Made by a program: the position numbers and the translations under genes. From contig JABWBQ010000009.1 in the NCBI GenBank assembly GCA_013360395.1, forward strand, positions 1-64,000: a DNA stretch of 64,000 nt. The letters are read 5' to 3'. This document shows positions 35,736 through 42,995 of this stretch, one piece after another. Under the pieces are notes generated by a model that was not told the DNA's origin, made no database searches, and saw nothing but the letters and a program-made list of their open reading frames with translations. The first letter of the stretch is position 1. Each line of letters begins with the position of its first letter. This DNA is from Flavobacteriales bacterium. GTDB taxonomy: Bacteria; Bacteroidota; Bacteroidia; Flavobacteriales_F; PHOS-HE28.

Positions 35736-37852
35736 GTGGCGAGCTCCAGTACGATGGTGGTGCCGGGGGTGAAGCGGTGGCCGGGCATGAGGGACTGGCG
35801 GCGCACCATGCCGGCGCCGGTCACCTGCACCCGCAGGCCGCGGTTCTCCAGGAGATAGAGGGCGTCGCGCAGGCCCATGCCCCCGACGTTGGGCACCACA
35901 TGCTGGGCATCACCGGGCAGTCCGCGGGGCCGAAGCACCACGCTGGTGTCCGCCGCCTGCGATACGACCCATTCGCCCTCACCCTCCTGCTCCACGGGCA
36001 CGCCCAGCGTGGCGAGGGCCGTGCGCAGGTCGCCCGCATGCCCGCCGAAGGTCACCGGGGTGCGCGCCTCCGGCGGGGCCAGCCCGGCCAGCCCGGTCTG
36101 CATCTCCAGGCGGTTGCTGTGGATCTTGTCGGCGATCTCCCGGAAGATGGGGCCGGCCACCACGTTGCCGTAGTAGCCGCTCATGCTGGGCGAGCTCACC
36201 ACCACGATGCAGCTGTAGCGCGGTGCGTCGGCCGGGAAATAGCCGGCGAAGGAGGCCTGGTAGCTCACGCCGGCGCTCTTGTAACCCGAGCGTTCCCTGG
36301 CGATCTGCGCCGTGCCCGTCTTGCCGGCGATGCGGAAGTGCGCCGCCTTCAGGTTGGTGGCCGTGCCGGTGTCCACCACGCCTTCCAGCATGTGGCGCAC
36401 CTGCGCCAGTGTGGCCGGGGAGCAGATGCGCTCCTTGAGGGTCACGGGTTCGAACCGCTGCACCTCCTTGCCCGCCCGCGTCACATGCGTGGCGAACTGG
36501 GGCTGCATCATCCGGCCGTCGTTGGCGATGGCGTTGTAGAAGGCCAGGACCTGCAGCGGGGTCAGGCTCACCTCGTAGCCGATGCTCATCCACGGGAGGC
36601 TCACGCCGCTCCAGCCCTTGTCGCCCGGGTCGCGCATCACCGGCACGCCCTCGCCGGGGATCCGCACGCCCAGCGGACGGTCGAGGCCCAGCCGGCGCAG
36701 GCCGTCCACGAACCGCTTGGGGTCGTTGCGGTAGGCCTTGTGCACCACCTGCGACACGGCGGTGTTGCTGCTCAGCTCCAGGGCGCGGTGCACGGTGATG
36801 CGGCCGTAACCGCCCTCGTGCGAGTCGCGCATGATGCGGTCGTGGAAACGCACCTTGCCATCGCGCGTGTCCACCGTGTCGGTGGCCTTCACCACACCGT
36901 CCTCCAGTGCCACCATGAGGCTGGCCGTCTTGAAGGTGGAGCCGGGCTCGGTGGGCAGGCCCACGGCGTAGTTGAGGTCCTCCACGTAGGTGCTGTCGCC
37001 CTGGAGGGTGAGGTTGCTGATGGCCTTCACGTAGCCGGTGGACACCTCCATGACCACCACGCAACCGTGGTGAGCGCCGTGCTTGCGCAGCTGGGCTTCC
37101 AGGGCGGCGTCGGCCACGTCCTGCAGGTTGATGTCGATGGTGGTGTGCACATCGCTGCCGGGCACGGGGTCCTGCCCGTTGTCGTCGTCGATGGGCATCC
37201 AGATGCCACCGGTGAGGCGGCGTTCGAGGCGGCGCCCGGTGACACCGCGCAGCCAGCTGTCGAAGCCGCCCTCGATGCCGATGGCGCTGCTGTCCTTGAG
37301 CACATAGCCCACCGAGCGTGCGGCCAGCCGGCCGAAGGGACGCACGCGTACCGTGCGCTTCTCCAGGATCAGGCCGCTGGCATAACGGCCGCGCCGGAAC
37401 AGGGGCATGTCCTTCACGGTCTGCAGCTGCTCGTGGTCCACCTTGCGCTTCACCAGGTGGTAGCGGTCGCGCCGTGCGCGTGCGGCCATCAGGTCGCGTC
37501 GGTACTCGGCGGCCGAACGGTCGCCGAAGAGGTCGCTCAGCGCCTGGCACAGGGGGTCGATCTCGGCCCGGAGCAGCTCGTCGCTGAGGCCGTCGGCCAT
37601 GAGGTCCATGCGCACCTCGTACTCGGGCACGCTGGTGCTCAGCAGGCGGCCGTCCTCGCTGTAGATGTGGCCGCGGTCGGGTTGCACGGTGCGGTAGGCC
37701 GTGGCCACGTGCTCGGCGCGGGCGGTCCAGCGCTCGCCCTCCATCAGCTGGATGACGAAGAGCTTCACCGCGATGGCCGCGGCGAAGAGCAGCAGCACAC
37801 CATAGAGGAACATGGTGCGGAGGCGGAAGGCGCGCTGGGCTTCCATGGTCAT
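35732..37852 (-). CDS. ftsI: Class B penicillin-binding protein (FtsI/PBP3-type transpeptidase) with PASTA domain
   Basis: The 706-aa protein has a single N-terminal membrane anchor (about 13-33), a dimerisation domain (about 55-220) and a transpeptidase domain with STFK (305-308), SSN (361-363) and KTGT (511-514). A C-terminal PASTA-like domain follows (about 640-706, VVPNVGGMGLRDALYLL). It crosslinks septal peptidoglycan together with FtsW, encoded in the same operon. The PASTA addition is common in Bacteroidota and Firmicutes members. It overlaps ftsL by 4 nt. Confidence 0.95.
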   Translation of the reverse strand: MTMEAQRAFRLRTMFLYGVLLLFAAAIAVKLFVIQLMEGERWTARAEHVATAYRTVQPDRGHIYSEDGRLLSTSVPEYEVRMDLMADGLSDELLRAEIDPLCQALSDLFGDRSAAEYRRDLMAARARRDRYHLVKRKVDHEQLQTVKDMPLFRRGRYASGLILEKRTVRVRPFGRLAARSVGYVLKDSSAIGIEGGFDSWLRGVTGRRLERRLTGGIWMPIDDDNGQDPVPGSDVHTTIDINLQDVADAALEAQLRKHGAHHGCVVVMEVSTGYVKAISNLTLQGDSTYVEDLNYAVGLPTEPGSTFKTASLMVALEDGVVKATDTVDTRDGKVRFHDRIMRDSHEGGYGRITVHRALELSSNTAVSQVVHKAYRNDPKRFVDGLRRLGLDRPLGVRIPGEGVPVMRDPGDKGWSGVSLPWMSIGYEVSLTPLQVLAFYNAIANDGRMMQPQFATHVTRAGKEVQRFEPVTLKERICSPATLAQVRHMLEGVVDTGTATNLKAAHFRIAGKTGTAQIARERSGYKSAGVSYQASFAGYFPADAPRYSCIVVVSSPSMSGYYGNVVAGPIFREIADKIHSNRLEMQTGLAGLAPPEARTPVTFGGHAGDLRTALATLGVPVEQEGEGEWVVSQAADTSVVLRPRGLPGDAQHVVPNVGGMGLRDALYLLENRGLRVQVTGAGMVRRQSLMPGHRFTPGTTIVLELAT

Positions 37853-38250
37853 CGCACGGCCTCGGCCAGTTCGGGTTCGACGGTGATCTTGCGGGGCGGC
37901 ACCCGGCTCTCGCGCAGGCCGAGCCCGGAGATGTCCTCGGCCACCTGGCTTTGCTGCTCGGTGCGGTCCAGGTGGCTGCGCACGGTGATGTACTCGCTGC
38001 GCAGTTCCTTGAGGTCGGCATCGGTGCGGTGGAGGTCGCGCACCGTGCGCTCGGTCCAGTAGCCGTAGCCGATGTACACGAGCATCAGGCCGGCGATGAA
38101 GAGCAGGAAGGGCATGTTGCCCAGCACCTGGTCGCGCGTGAGGAACGAGCCGTTGAGCACACCGGCGAGCACGCCGGGCCGTTTGGCGCGCCGTTCGGCG
38201 GCCGGCTGCCCGTCGGTGTTCTCCGGGGTGCGTGGGGTGTTGCCTTTCAT
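37849..38250 (-). CDS. ftsL: FtsL-like divisome membrane protein
   Basis: This 133-aa bitopic protein has a basic N-terminal cytoplasmic segment (about 1-45), one membrane segment (MPFLLFIAGLMLVYIGYGYW) and a heptad-type periplasmic coiled coil (about 70-110, DLHRTDADLKELRSEYITV). FtsL sequences diverge strongly; position between rsmH and the penicillin-binding protein plus topology give the call. It should act with FtsQ to activate FtsW-FtsI. Confidence 0.85.
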   Translation of the reverse strand: MKGNTPRTPENTDGQPAAERRAKRPGVLAGVLNGSFLTRDQVLGNMPFLLFIAGLMLVYIGYGYWTERTVRDLHRTDADLKELRSEYITVRSHLDRTEQQSQVAEDISGLGLRESRVPPRKITVEPELAEAVR

Positions 38251-39158
38251 GTGCGTTCCGCTATCCTGAGCCGGGCGCTGCGTGCCCGTGGGTTGGTCCT
38301 TGTCTCCTGTTCATCCGGCATGATCGCCTTGTTGCTCAATGGCCTGAAGGGTCGCAGGCGGTTGCCGTGGAGGTCCTTCCGTTCCTCGCCGCCCAGGTCG
38401 CCCGCACGCATCCAGTTCTTCACCAGGCGGTCCTCCAGGCTGTGGTAGCTGATCACTGCCAGCCGGCCGCCGGGCCTGATGATGCGGGGGCTCTCGATGA
38501 GGAGGCGTTCCAGCGCGCCGAGCTCGTCGTTCACCGCGATGCGCAATGCCTGGAAGACCCGTGCGAGGAAGGCGTTGGCATCGCGGCGGGGCGTCACCGG
38601 GCGCACGGCCTCCACCAGCTGCTGCGTGGTGGCCAGGCGACGTTGCGCGGCGGCCTGCACGATGCAGCGGGCCACCCGGTGGGCGCCCTCCACTTCGCCA
38701 TAGGTGCGCAGCAGGTGGGCGAGCCCGGCCTCGTCCGCACGGTTCACCAGGTCGGCGGCGGTGCGCCGTCCGCGGCGGTCCATGCGCATGTCCAACGGGC
38801 CGTCGTGGCGGAAGCTGAAGCCGCGGCCGGCCGTGTCGAACTGGTGACTGCTCACGCCCAGGTCCGCCAGCAGCCCGTCCACCGGAAGCCTTCCCAGGAA
38901 GCGCAGATGGTTGCGCACCCAGCGGAAGTCGGACCGCACGAGCGTGAAGCGGGGGTCCTTCAGGGCACGGGCCCAGGCATCGGCGTCGCGGTCGAAGGCG
39001 ATCAGCGCCCCCCGGGGGCCCAGGCGGTCCAGGATCGCCCGGCTGTGACCGCCACCGCCGAAGGTGACGTCCACATAGACACCCTCGGGACGGATATCAA
39101 GGCCATTGATACAAGGTTGGGAAAGAACGGGAGCGTGGTACTCACTGGCCATCGGCAT
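38247..39158 (-). CDS. rsmH: 16S rRNA (cytosine(1402)-N(4))-methyltransferase
   Basis: The 303-aa methyltransferase starts with SEYHAPVLSQP, a family signature, and has the S-adenosylmethionine loop DVTFGGGGHSRAIL near 29-42 and the acidic FDRDADAW motif. It ends NPRARSARLRIAER, the typical C-terminus. It methylates C1402 of 16S rRNA and is a normal second gene of dcw clusters. The ATG at 39152 is an alternative start; both overlap the end of mraZ. Confidence 0.96.
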   Translation of the reverse strand: MPMASEYHAPVLSQPCINGLDIRPEGVYVDVTFGGGGHSRAILDRLGPRGALIAFDRDADAWARALKDPRFTLVRSDFRWVRNHLRFLGRLPVDGLLADLGVSSHQFDTAGRGFSFRHDGPLDMRMDRRGRRTAADLVNRADEAGLAHLLRTYGEVEGAHRVARCIVQAAAQRRLATTQQLVEAVRPVTPRRDANAFLARVFQALRIAVNDELGALERLLIESPRIIRPGGRLAVISYHSLEDRLVKNWMRAGDLGGEERKDLHGNRLRPFRPLSNKAIMPDEQETRTNPRARSARLRIAERT

Positions 39159-39606
39159 TGCCCAGGCTTCCCATCACCTCTTCGGCGAGGGCGGTGAGGT
39201 CCACGGCCTCGCGCTGCATCCGGGCATGGCCTTCCTTGCTCCAGAGCTCCACCCGGTCGAGCAGCCCCATCACCTTGAGGTCCTTGCCGATCCCGGCATG
39301 GACCACCAGCGGTTTGGGAAGCAGGATGCGGTCGCTGCCATCGAGCTCCACCCGGGTGGCCCCGTTCGTGAAGCGCCGGATGAACTCCCGGTTCTTCTCC
39401 ACGAAAGGGTTCAGGCGGGCCATCATGGCCTGCGTCCGCTCCCACTCGCTCATGGGGTACAGCACCAGGCACGGCTTGAACACGTCACGGGCGATCACGA
39501 AACCCTTGGCCGCCACCTCGGCGAGCTGACGCTTCAGCCCGCTCGGCAGCACCAGACGCCCTTTGGCGTCCAGCCGCAGATCGTATTCGCCCAACAGGTT
39601 CAGCAT
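39142..39606 (-). CDS. mraZ: Transcriptional regulator MraZ
   Basis: The 154-aa protein contains two AbrB-like MraZ repeats. The first has GEYDLRLDAKGRLVLPSGLK (6-25) and the second RVELDGSDRILLPKPL near 85-100, each with the DxKGR/DxxxR motif. MraZ represses the dcw operon by binding repeated TGGG boxes near its own promoter. Such boxes are seen 42-66 nt upstream of the start codon here. It is the first gene of the cluster. Confidence 0.95.
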   Translation of the reverse strand: MLNLLGEYDLRLDAKGRLVLPSGLKRQLAEVAAKGFVIARDVFKPCLVLYPMSEWERTQAMMARLNPFVEKNREFIRRFTNGATRVELDGSDRILLPKPLVVHAGIGKDLKVMGLLDRVELWSKEGHARMQREAVDLTALAEEVMGSLGNADGQ

Positions 39607-39630
39607 GCGGATGCGCGTGCGAGACGGCAG

Positions 39631-39638
39631 CGAAAGTA
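39631..39638 (-). promoter_or_regulatory. -7 element TACTTTCG of the dcw operon
   Basis: A 7/8 match to TAnnTTTG on the minus strand, 24 nt before the mraZ start. It is the only convincing promoter of the operon, since the downstream genes are tightly packed. Confidence 0.55.
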
Positions 39639-39647
39639 GACGATTTA

Positions 39648-39672
39648 TCCCACTTTAGCCTACTCTCTCCCA
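39648..39672 (-). promoter_or_regulatory. MraZ-type operator: three 10-bp-spaced boxes
   Basis: On the minus strand the order is TGGGA, N5, TAGGC, N5, TGGGA, giving exact 10-bp periodicity (39668-39672, 39658-39662, 39648-39652). This matches the known MraZ target layout of TGGGN boxes separated by 5 nt, with the central box imperfect. It ends 9 nt upstream of the -7 element, so bound MraZ would block the -33 region. Confidence 0.65.
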
Positions 39673-39767
39673 CAATTCTCTTCCAGCTCGCTGTTCTTTC
39701 AACGATCAGGATGGGATATTGTTGCTATGATCCCCGTAAATACTGAAGAAATCGGCGGTCACGGGTG

Positions 39768-39804
39768 GTGGGAAAATGTGGGAGAAACTTTTCCACATCC
39801 CCAC
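39768..39804. promoter_or_regulatory. Hairpin carrying two plus-strand TGGGA boxes
   Basis: TGGGA at 39769-39773 and 39779-39783 are 10 bp apart. The same DNA can fold as GTGGG/CCCAC plus ATGTGG/CCACAT. It may be a second MraZ site or a structural element; nearby TTTTCCACA resembles a relaxed DnaA box. Confidence 0.35.
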
Positions 39805-39928
39805 TTCGGACCGTTTCGACGAAGCTCCTCCCGCCCCCCCTTCGGATCCCGGTCCGGCGCGCCCGTCTTGCGCACAGGGCGTTGTGGACAGCGCCCCGGC
39901 CCGAAAAGCGGCGACCGGAGGGCTTCAC

Positions 39929-39936
39929 TACATTTG
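39929..39936 (+). promoter_or_regulatory. -7 element TACATTTG
   Basis: A perfect TAnnTTTG match, 36 nt before the ATG at 39973, supporting that start codon. Confidence 0.55.
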
Positions 39937-39972
39937 GACGGAGGCGGTCCACCACAAGACCGCGGCGTACCG

Positions 39973-40734
39973 ATGTTGCATGGGCTGAAGGAGGAAGGTG
40001 AGTTCCGCTACGTGGAGGAGGGCGATGGCCCGGTGCTGCTGTTCCTGCACGGCCTGTTCGGGGCCCTGAGCAACTTCGAGGATGTATTCACCCACTTCGC
40101 CGGTCGTTACCGGGTGGTGGTGCCCATGCTGCCCCTGTACAGCATGCCCATGCTGAGCACGAACGTGCCGGCCCTGGCCGACTTCCTGCACCGCTTCATC
40201 GTTCACAAGGGCTACCGGGAGGTGAACCTGCTGGGCAATTCCCTGGGCGGTCACGTGGCCCTGATCCACTGTTCGAAACGTCCGGCGGGCGTGCGCACGT
40301 TGATCCTCACCGGCAGCAGCGGCCTCTACGAGAACGCTTTCGGCGGGAGCTTTCCACGCCGCGAGGACAAGGAGTACCTGCGCAAGAAGATCGCCCTCAC
40401 CTTCCACGACCCGCGCCACGCCACGGACGCGCTGGTGGACGAGTGCTACCACACGGTGAACGACAAGGCCAAGCTCATCCGCATCCTCGCCCTGGCCAAG
40501 AGCGCCATCCGGCACAACATGGCGCGCGAGCTGCCCAAGCTGACCATGCCCGTGTGCCTGATCTGGGGGCGGCAGGACGGCATCACACCGCCCGAGGTGG
40601 CCGAGGAGTTCCATCAGTTGATCCCCGGCAGCGAGCTGTTCTGGATCGACGCGTGCGGCCACGCCCCGATGATGGAACAACCGGCCCTCTTCAACGGCAT
40701 CCTGGACGCATGGCTCTCCCGCAAGCTGGCCTGA
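39973..40734 (+). CDS. Alpha/beta hydrolase
   Basis: The 253-aa protein has the alpha/beta-hydrolase pattern: oxyanion region FLHGLFGALSNFE, nucleophile elbow GNSLGG (Ser near residue 91), acid in IWGRQDGITPPE and catalytic His in DACGHAPMMEQP. There is no signal peptide, so it is cytoplasmic. The substrate cannot be predicted. The ATG at 39973 is chosen because homology begins immediately afterwards and a promoter box stands 36 nt upstream. It is followed 49 nt later by engB. Confidence 0.88.
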   Translation: MLHGLKEEGEFRYVEEGDGPVLLFLHGLFGALSNFEDVFTHFAGRYRVVVPMLPLYSMPMLSTNVPALADFLHRFIVHKGYREVNLLGNSLGGHVALIHCSKRPAGVRTLILTGSSGLYENAFGGSFPRREDKEYLRKKIALTFHDPRHATDALVDECYHTVNDKAKLIRILALAKSAIRHNMARELPKLTMPVCLIWGRQDGITPPEVAEEFHQLIPGSELFWIDACGHAPMMEQPALFNGILDAWLSRKLA

Positions 40735-40783
40735 TGGTGGCAGCGGCGGTATCCTGCGCTCCTGCCCGCAACCCGCCGGCCCC

Positions 40784-41422
40784 ATGCGCACGCTGAAGGC
40801 CGTGCACCTGGGCAGTGGGCGCGAGGCCGCGCACTGGCCCGCCCCCACCCTGCCTGAATACGCCTTCATCGGCCGCAGCAACGTGGGCAAGAGCTCGCTG
40901 GTGAACATGCTGGCGGGCATCAACAAACTGGCGCGCGTCAGCGCCACGCCGGGCAAGACGCGCAACGTGGAGCACTTCCGCGTGGAGGGCACCCTGGCCG
41001 CAGGCCGCCCCTGGATGCTGGCCGACCTGCCGGGCTACGGCTTCGCACGCACCGGCCGCGACGAGCGCGCGGCGTGGAAACACATGATCGACCGCTACCT
41101 GTTGGAGCGGTCCAATCTGCAGTGCGTGTTCCTGCTCGTGGACGTGCGGCTGGAGCCCCAGCGGAGCGACCTGGAGATGGTGCAATGGCTCGGCGAGCAG
41201 GGGGTGCCCTTCGCCATCGTGTTCACCAAGTGCGACAAGCTGGCGCAGCCCAAGGTGCAGGGCAGCGTGGCGCTCTGGCGCCGCACGCTCAAGCGCACCT
41301 GGCAGGAGCTCCCGACCATGTTCATCACCTCCGCCGAGGAGCGTCAGGGCCGTGAGGCGCTCCTGGAGTTCATCGACGGGATCAATGCGGAGTGGGACGC
41401 GCGGCCGGGGCACGCCCGGTAG
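40784..41422 (+). CDS. engB: Ribosome-biogenesis GTPase YihA/YsxC (EngB)
   Basis: The 212-aa GTPase has G1 GRSNVGKS (30-37), the G2 Thr in SATPGKTRNVEHF, G3 DLPGYG and G4 TKCDK, with the C-terminal ITSAEERQG as the G5-like element. The family takes part in large-subunit assembly. The spacing suggests co-transcription with the hydrolase gene. The stop codon abuts the left end of a MITE-like element. Confidence 0.95.
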   Translation: MRTLKAVHLGSGREAAHWPAPTLPEYAFIGRSNVGKSSLVNMLAGINKLARVSATPGKTRNVEHFRVEGTLAAGRPWMLADLPGYGFARTGRDERAAWKHMIDRYLLERSNLQCVFLLVDVRLEPQRSDLEMVQWLGEQGVPFAIVFTKCDKLAQPKVQGSVALWRRTLKRTWQELPTMFITSAEERQGREALLEFIDGINAEWDARPGHAR

Positions 41423-41576
41423 AGGCTATCCCGAAACTGGGCTGCGCGAGGATCTTTCGAGCCCATGCTTTGTTGTGAAAAGCCTTACAGAACTACCGGC
41501 TCTGCTCGGTTCTCGCGCCTCGCCTGGACGCGAAATACCGCTCGCTCGCTTCCAAAAGCATTCATGAGACAGCCTC
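41422..41576. mobile_element. MITE-like element, 155 bp, with imperfect terminal inverted repeats
   Basis: The interval starts GAGGCTATCCC and ends with the inverse of GAGGCTGTCTC (9 of the first 11 positions match). Its internal composition is visibly less GC-rich than the flanking genes (for example TTTGTTGTGAAAAGCC) and it has no coding capacity. The left end overlaps the last base of the engB stop codon. No clear target-site duplication was found; CCGGT/CCGGG flanks are similar. It may be a non-autonomous IS relic. Confidence 0.5.
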
Positions 41577-41608
41577 CCGGGGATCGCACCCGCATTCCCA
41601 CGAGCCCC

Positions 41609-41941
41609 TCAGCCCTCGCGCTTCATGCCCAGCATGTGCTCGGCGAAGTAGGCCCCGAAATCACGCATCTGTGCGGCCATGCGGTCCTCGCCCGTGGCAC
41701 GCTCGAAGGTGTCGGCCATGGTGAGGATGCACTGGTGGAAGAAGCGCTTCATGTCGTCCACGCTCATGGTCTTGGTCCAGAGGTCGATGCGCATGGTGTT
41801 CTTCTCCCGTTCGTCCCAGAGGGCCAGCAGCACGGCGTTCGCCTCGCTGCGCACACCGCCGTCCTCGGCCTCCCAGGCGATGTGCTCGGGCACATGGTTC
41901 TCGTCGAGCTGTACGTCGAGGCGGATCTGCGAGGTCTTCAT
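41609..41941 (-). CDS. gldC: Gliding motility protein GldC
   Basis: The 110-aa protein closely follows GldC: KTSQIRLDVQLDENHVPEHI, WEAEDGGV, RIDLWTKTMSVDDMK, FFHQCILTMADTF and YFAEHM near the C-terminus. In Flavobacterium johnsoniae GldC improves gliding and is encoded next to gldB. The ATG at 41941 gives the conserved N-terminus; an ATG at 41956 would overlap gldB by 8 nt. The gene lies 7 nt after gldB. Confidence 0.92.
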   Translation of the reverse strand: MKTSQIRLDVQLDENHVPEHIAWEAEDGGVRSEANAVLLALWDEREKNTMRIDLWTKTMSVDDMKRFFHQCILTMADTFERATGEDRMAAQMRDFGAYFAEHMLGMKREG

Positions 41942-41948
41942 GCCGGTG

Positions 41949-42983
41949 TCAATCACGGGGTTTGTAATCCTTCAGGATGGTGCGGGCGTCGATGCCGCGG
42001 AACAGGTCGCTGAGCCCGGTACGCGGATGGGCCTTGAGGTAGGCCTGCACCATGCGCAACCCGACCCACTCGCCGATGTGGCCGGGGCTCTCGCGGGGCA
42101 GGCCGTTGGTGAACGGACCGTCGTTGAGGTAGGCCGCGATCCGCTCGGGGTCCTTGCTGAACAACTGGCCGTCCGCCACCAGCGCCCGCCAGATGTTGAA
42201 CTCGTGGGCCTCGCACCAGGCCAGTTGCTCCGGGGTGAAGGCCAGCTTGAGGGCGGGCGCCGTGCCCGGAAGCAGGGCGTCGAGCAGGGCCATCACCTTG
42301 CCGGTCTCCACCAGCTGGGTGAGCAGGTCCTCGCCGGCGGCATCGCGCAGGTAGTGCACCATCAGCCAGCCCTTCACCGCAGCGGGCACCAGCATCGCAG
42401 GCTCCATGCGCCGTTTCACATAGTTGGGGAAGGCCTCCGGGGCCAGCAGGCCCACCACGGGGTGGTCGGGGCCGATGAACCATTCGATGCCCACGCCAAG
42501 CATGCTGTCGGTGGGGAAGATGCCGTAGTTGAAGCCCGCGTTGAAGACCACCACCCGGGGCGTGAGGCTGTCGGGGAAGAGCGCCTTCAACCGGCCGAAC
42601 GCATCCACCAGCTCCGCATGCTGGGCCTCCATGCCGCCGAAGAGACTGTCGGCCGCGGCCTGTGCGGCGGCCCAGTCGGGGTCGCGGGTGAAGCGCAGCA
42701 GGGCCACGCTCAGGCGGGGGTCGTCGATCGGTGCCGCCCGCAGCACGCGCTCCACGTAGAGGCGGTAGAACCCGCCGAGGTCGGCGTAGGCACGAAGGCT
42801 CACGGCGGCGAGCGAGTCCGGAGGGGCCTTGAACAGCAGCCGGTCCAAGCGGTAGAGGTCCACCTGCACGGGCACCGGGTCCACCTTGGCGGGGCCATCG
42901 GGCGTGCCGCAGGCGGCGACCAGCAACAAGGCCGCGCCGGAGAGGGTGCGGGCGACCCGATTACCTTTGACCCCAACGAACAT
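41949..42983 (-). CDS. gldB: Gliding motility lipoprotein GldB
   Basis: The 344-aa protein has a lipobox (GAALLLVAACG, Cys25) and family features: VQVDLYRLDRLLF, FNAGFNYGIFPTDSMLGVGIEWFIGPDHPVV and GHIGEWVGLRMVQAYL near the C-terminus. GldB is an essential gliding/T9SS-associated lipoprotein in F. johnsoniae. The start codon is 11 nt from the divergent barrel gene. Its -7 element TAGGTTTG ends 4 nt before the ATG. Confidence 0.9.
   Translation of the reverse strand: MFVGVKGNRVARTLSGAALLLVAACGTPDGPAKVDPVPVQVDLYRLDRLLFKAPPDSLAAVSLRAYADLGGFYRLYVERVLRAAPIDDPRLSVALLRFTRDPDWAAAQAAADSLFGGMEAQHAELVDAFGRLKALFPDSLTPRVVVFNAGFNYGIFPTDSMLGVGIEWFIGPDHPVVGLLAPEAFPNYVKRRMEPAMLVPAAVKGWLMVHYLRDAAGEDLLTQLVETGKVMALLDALLPGTAPALKLAFTPEQLAWCEAHEFNIWRALVADGQLFSKDPERIAAYLNDGPFTNGLPRESPGHIGEWVGLRMVQAYLKAHPRTGLSDLFRGIDARTILKDYKPRD
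42962..42969 (+). promoter_or_regulatory. -7 element TACCTTTG inside gldB, driving the PorT-like gene
   Basis: A perfect TAnnTTTG match lies within the first codons of the divergent gldB gene, 25 nt before the ATG at 42995. Confidence 0.6.
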
Positions 42984-42987
42984 CGCG

Positions 42988-42995
42988 CAAACCTA
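42988..42995 (-). promoter_or_regulatory. -7 element TAGGTTTG of gldB
   Basis: A perfect minus-strand match whose outer base coincides with the A of the divergent ATG (42995). Only 4 nt separate it from the gldB start, so a leaderless transcript is predicted. Confidence 0.6.

Larger units (their letters stand above)
39607..39972. other. Divergent 366-nt regulatory interval (mraZ / hydrolase)
   Basis: No gene is supported here. The interval contains the mraZ promoter and MraZ boxes (39631-39672), a less GC-rich stretch (about 39640-39760), a hairpin with two TGGGA boxes (39768-39804) and the promoter of the hydrolase gene (39929-39936). Confidence 0.7.

Noticed and set aside
39640-39810. Possible replication origin (less GC-rich stretch with TTTTCCACA and TTATCCCAC)
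   Set aside because: Only one relaxed DnaA-box match, no cluster, no dnaA/dnaN nearby; MraZ boxes explain the strongest motifs.
41576-41608. A tRNA-like 3' segment (GATCGCACCCGCATTCCCACGA)-type pattern on the plus strand after the MITE
   Set aside because: No cloverleaf could be closed on either strand; the T-arm-like pairing is isolated.
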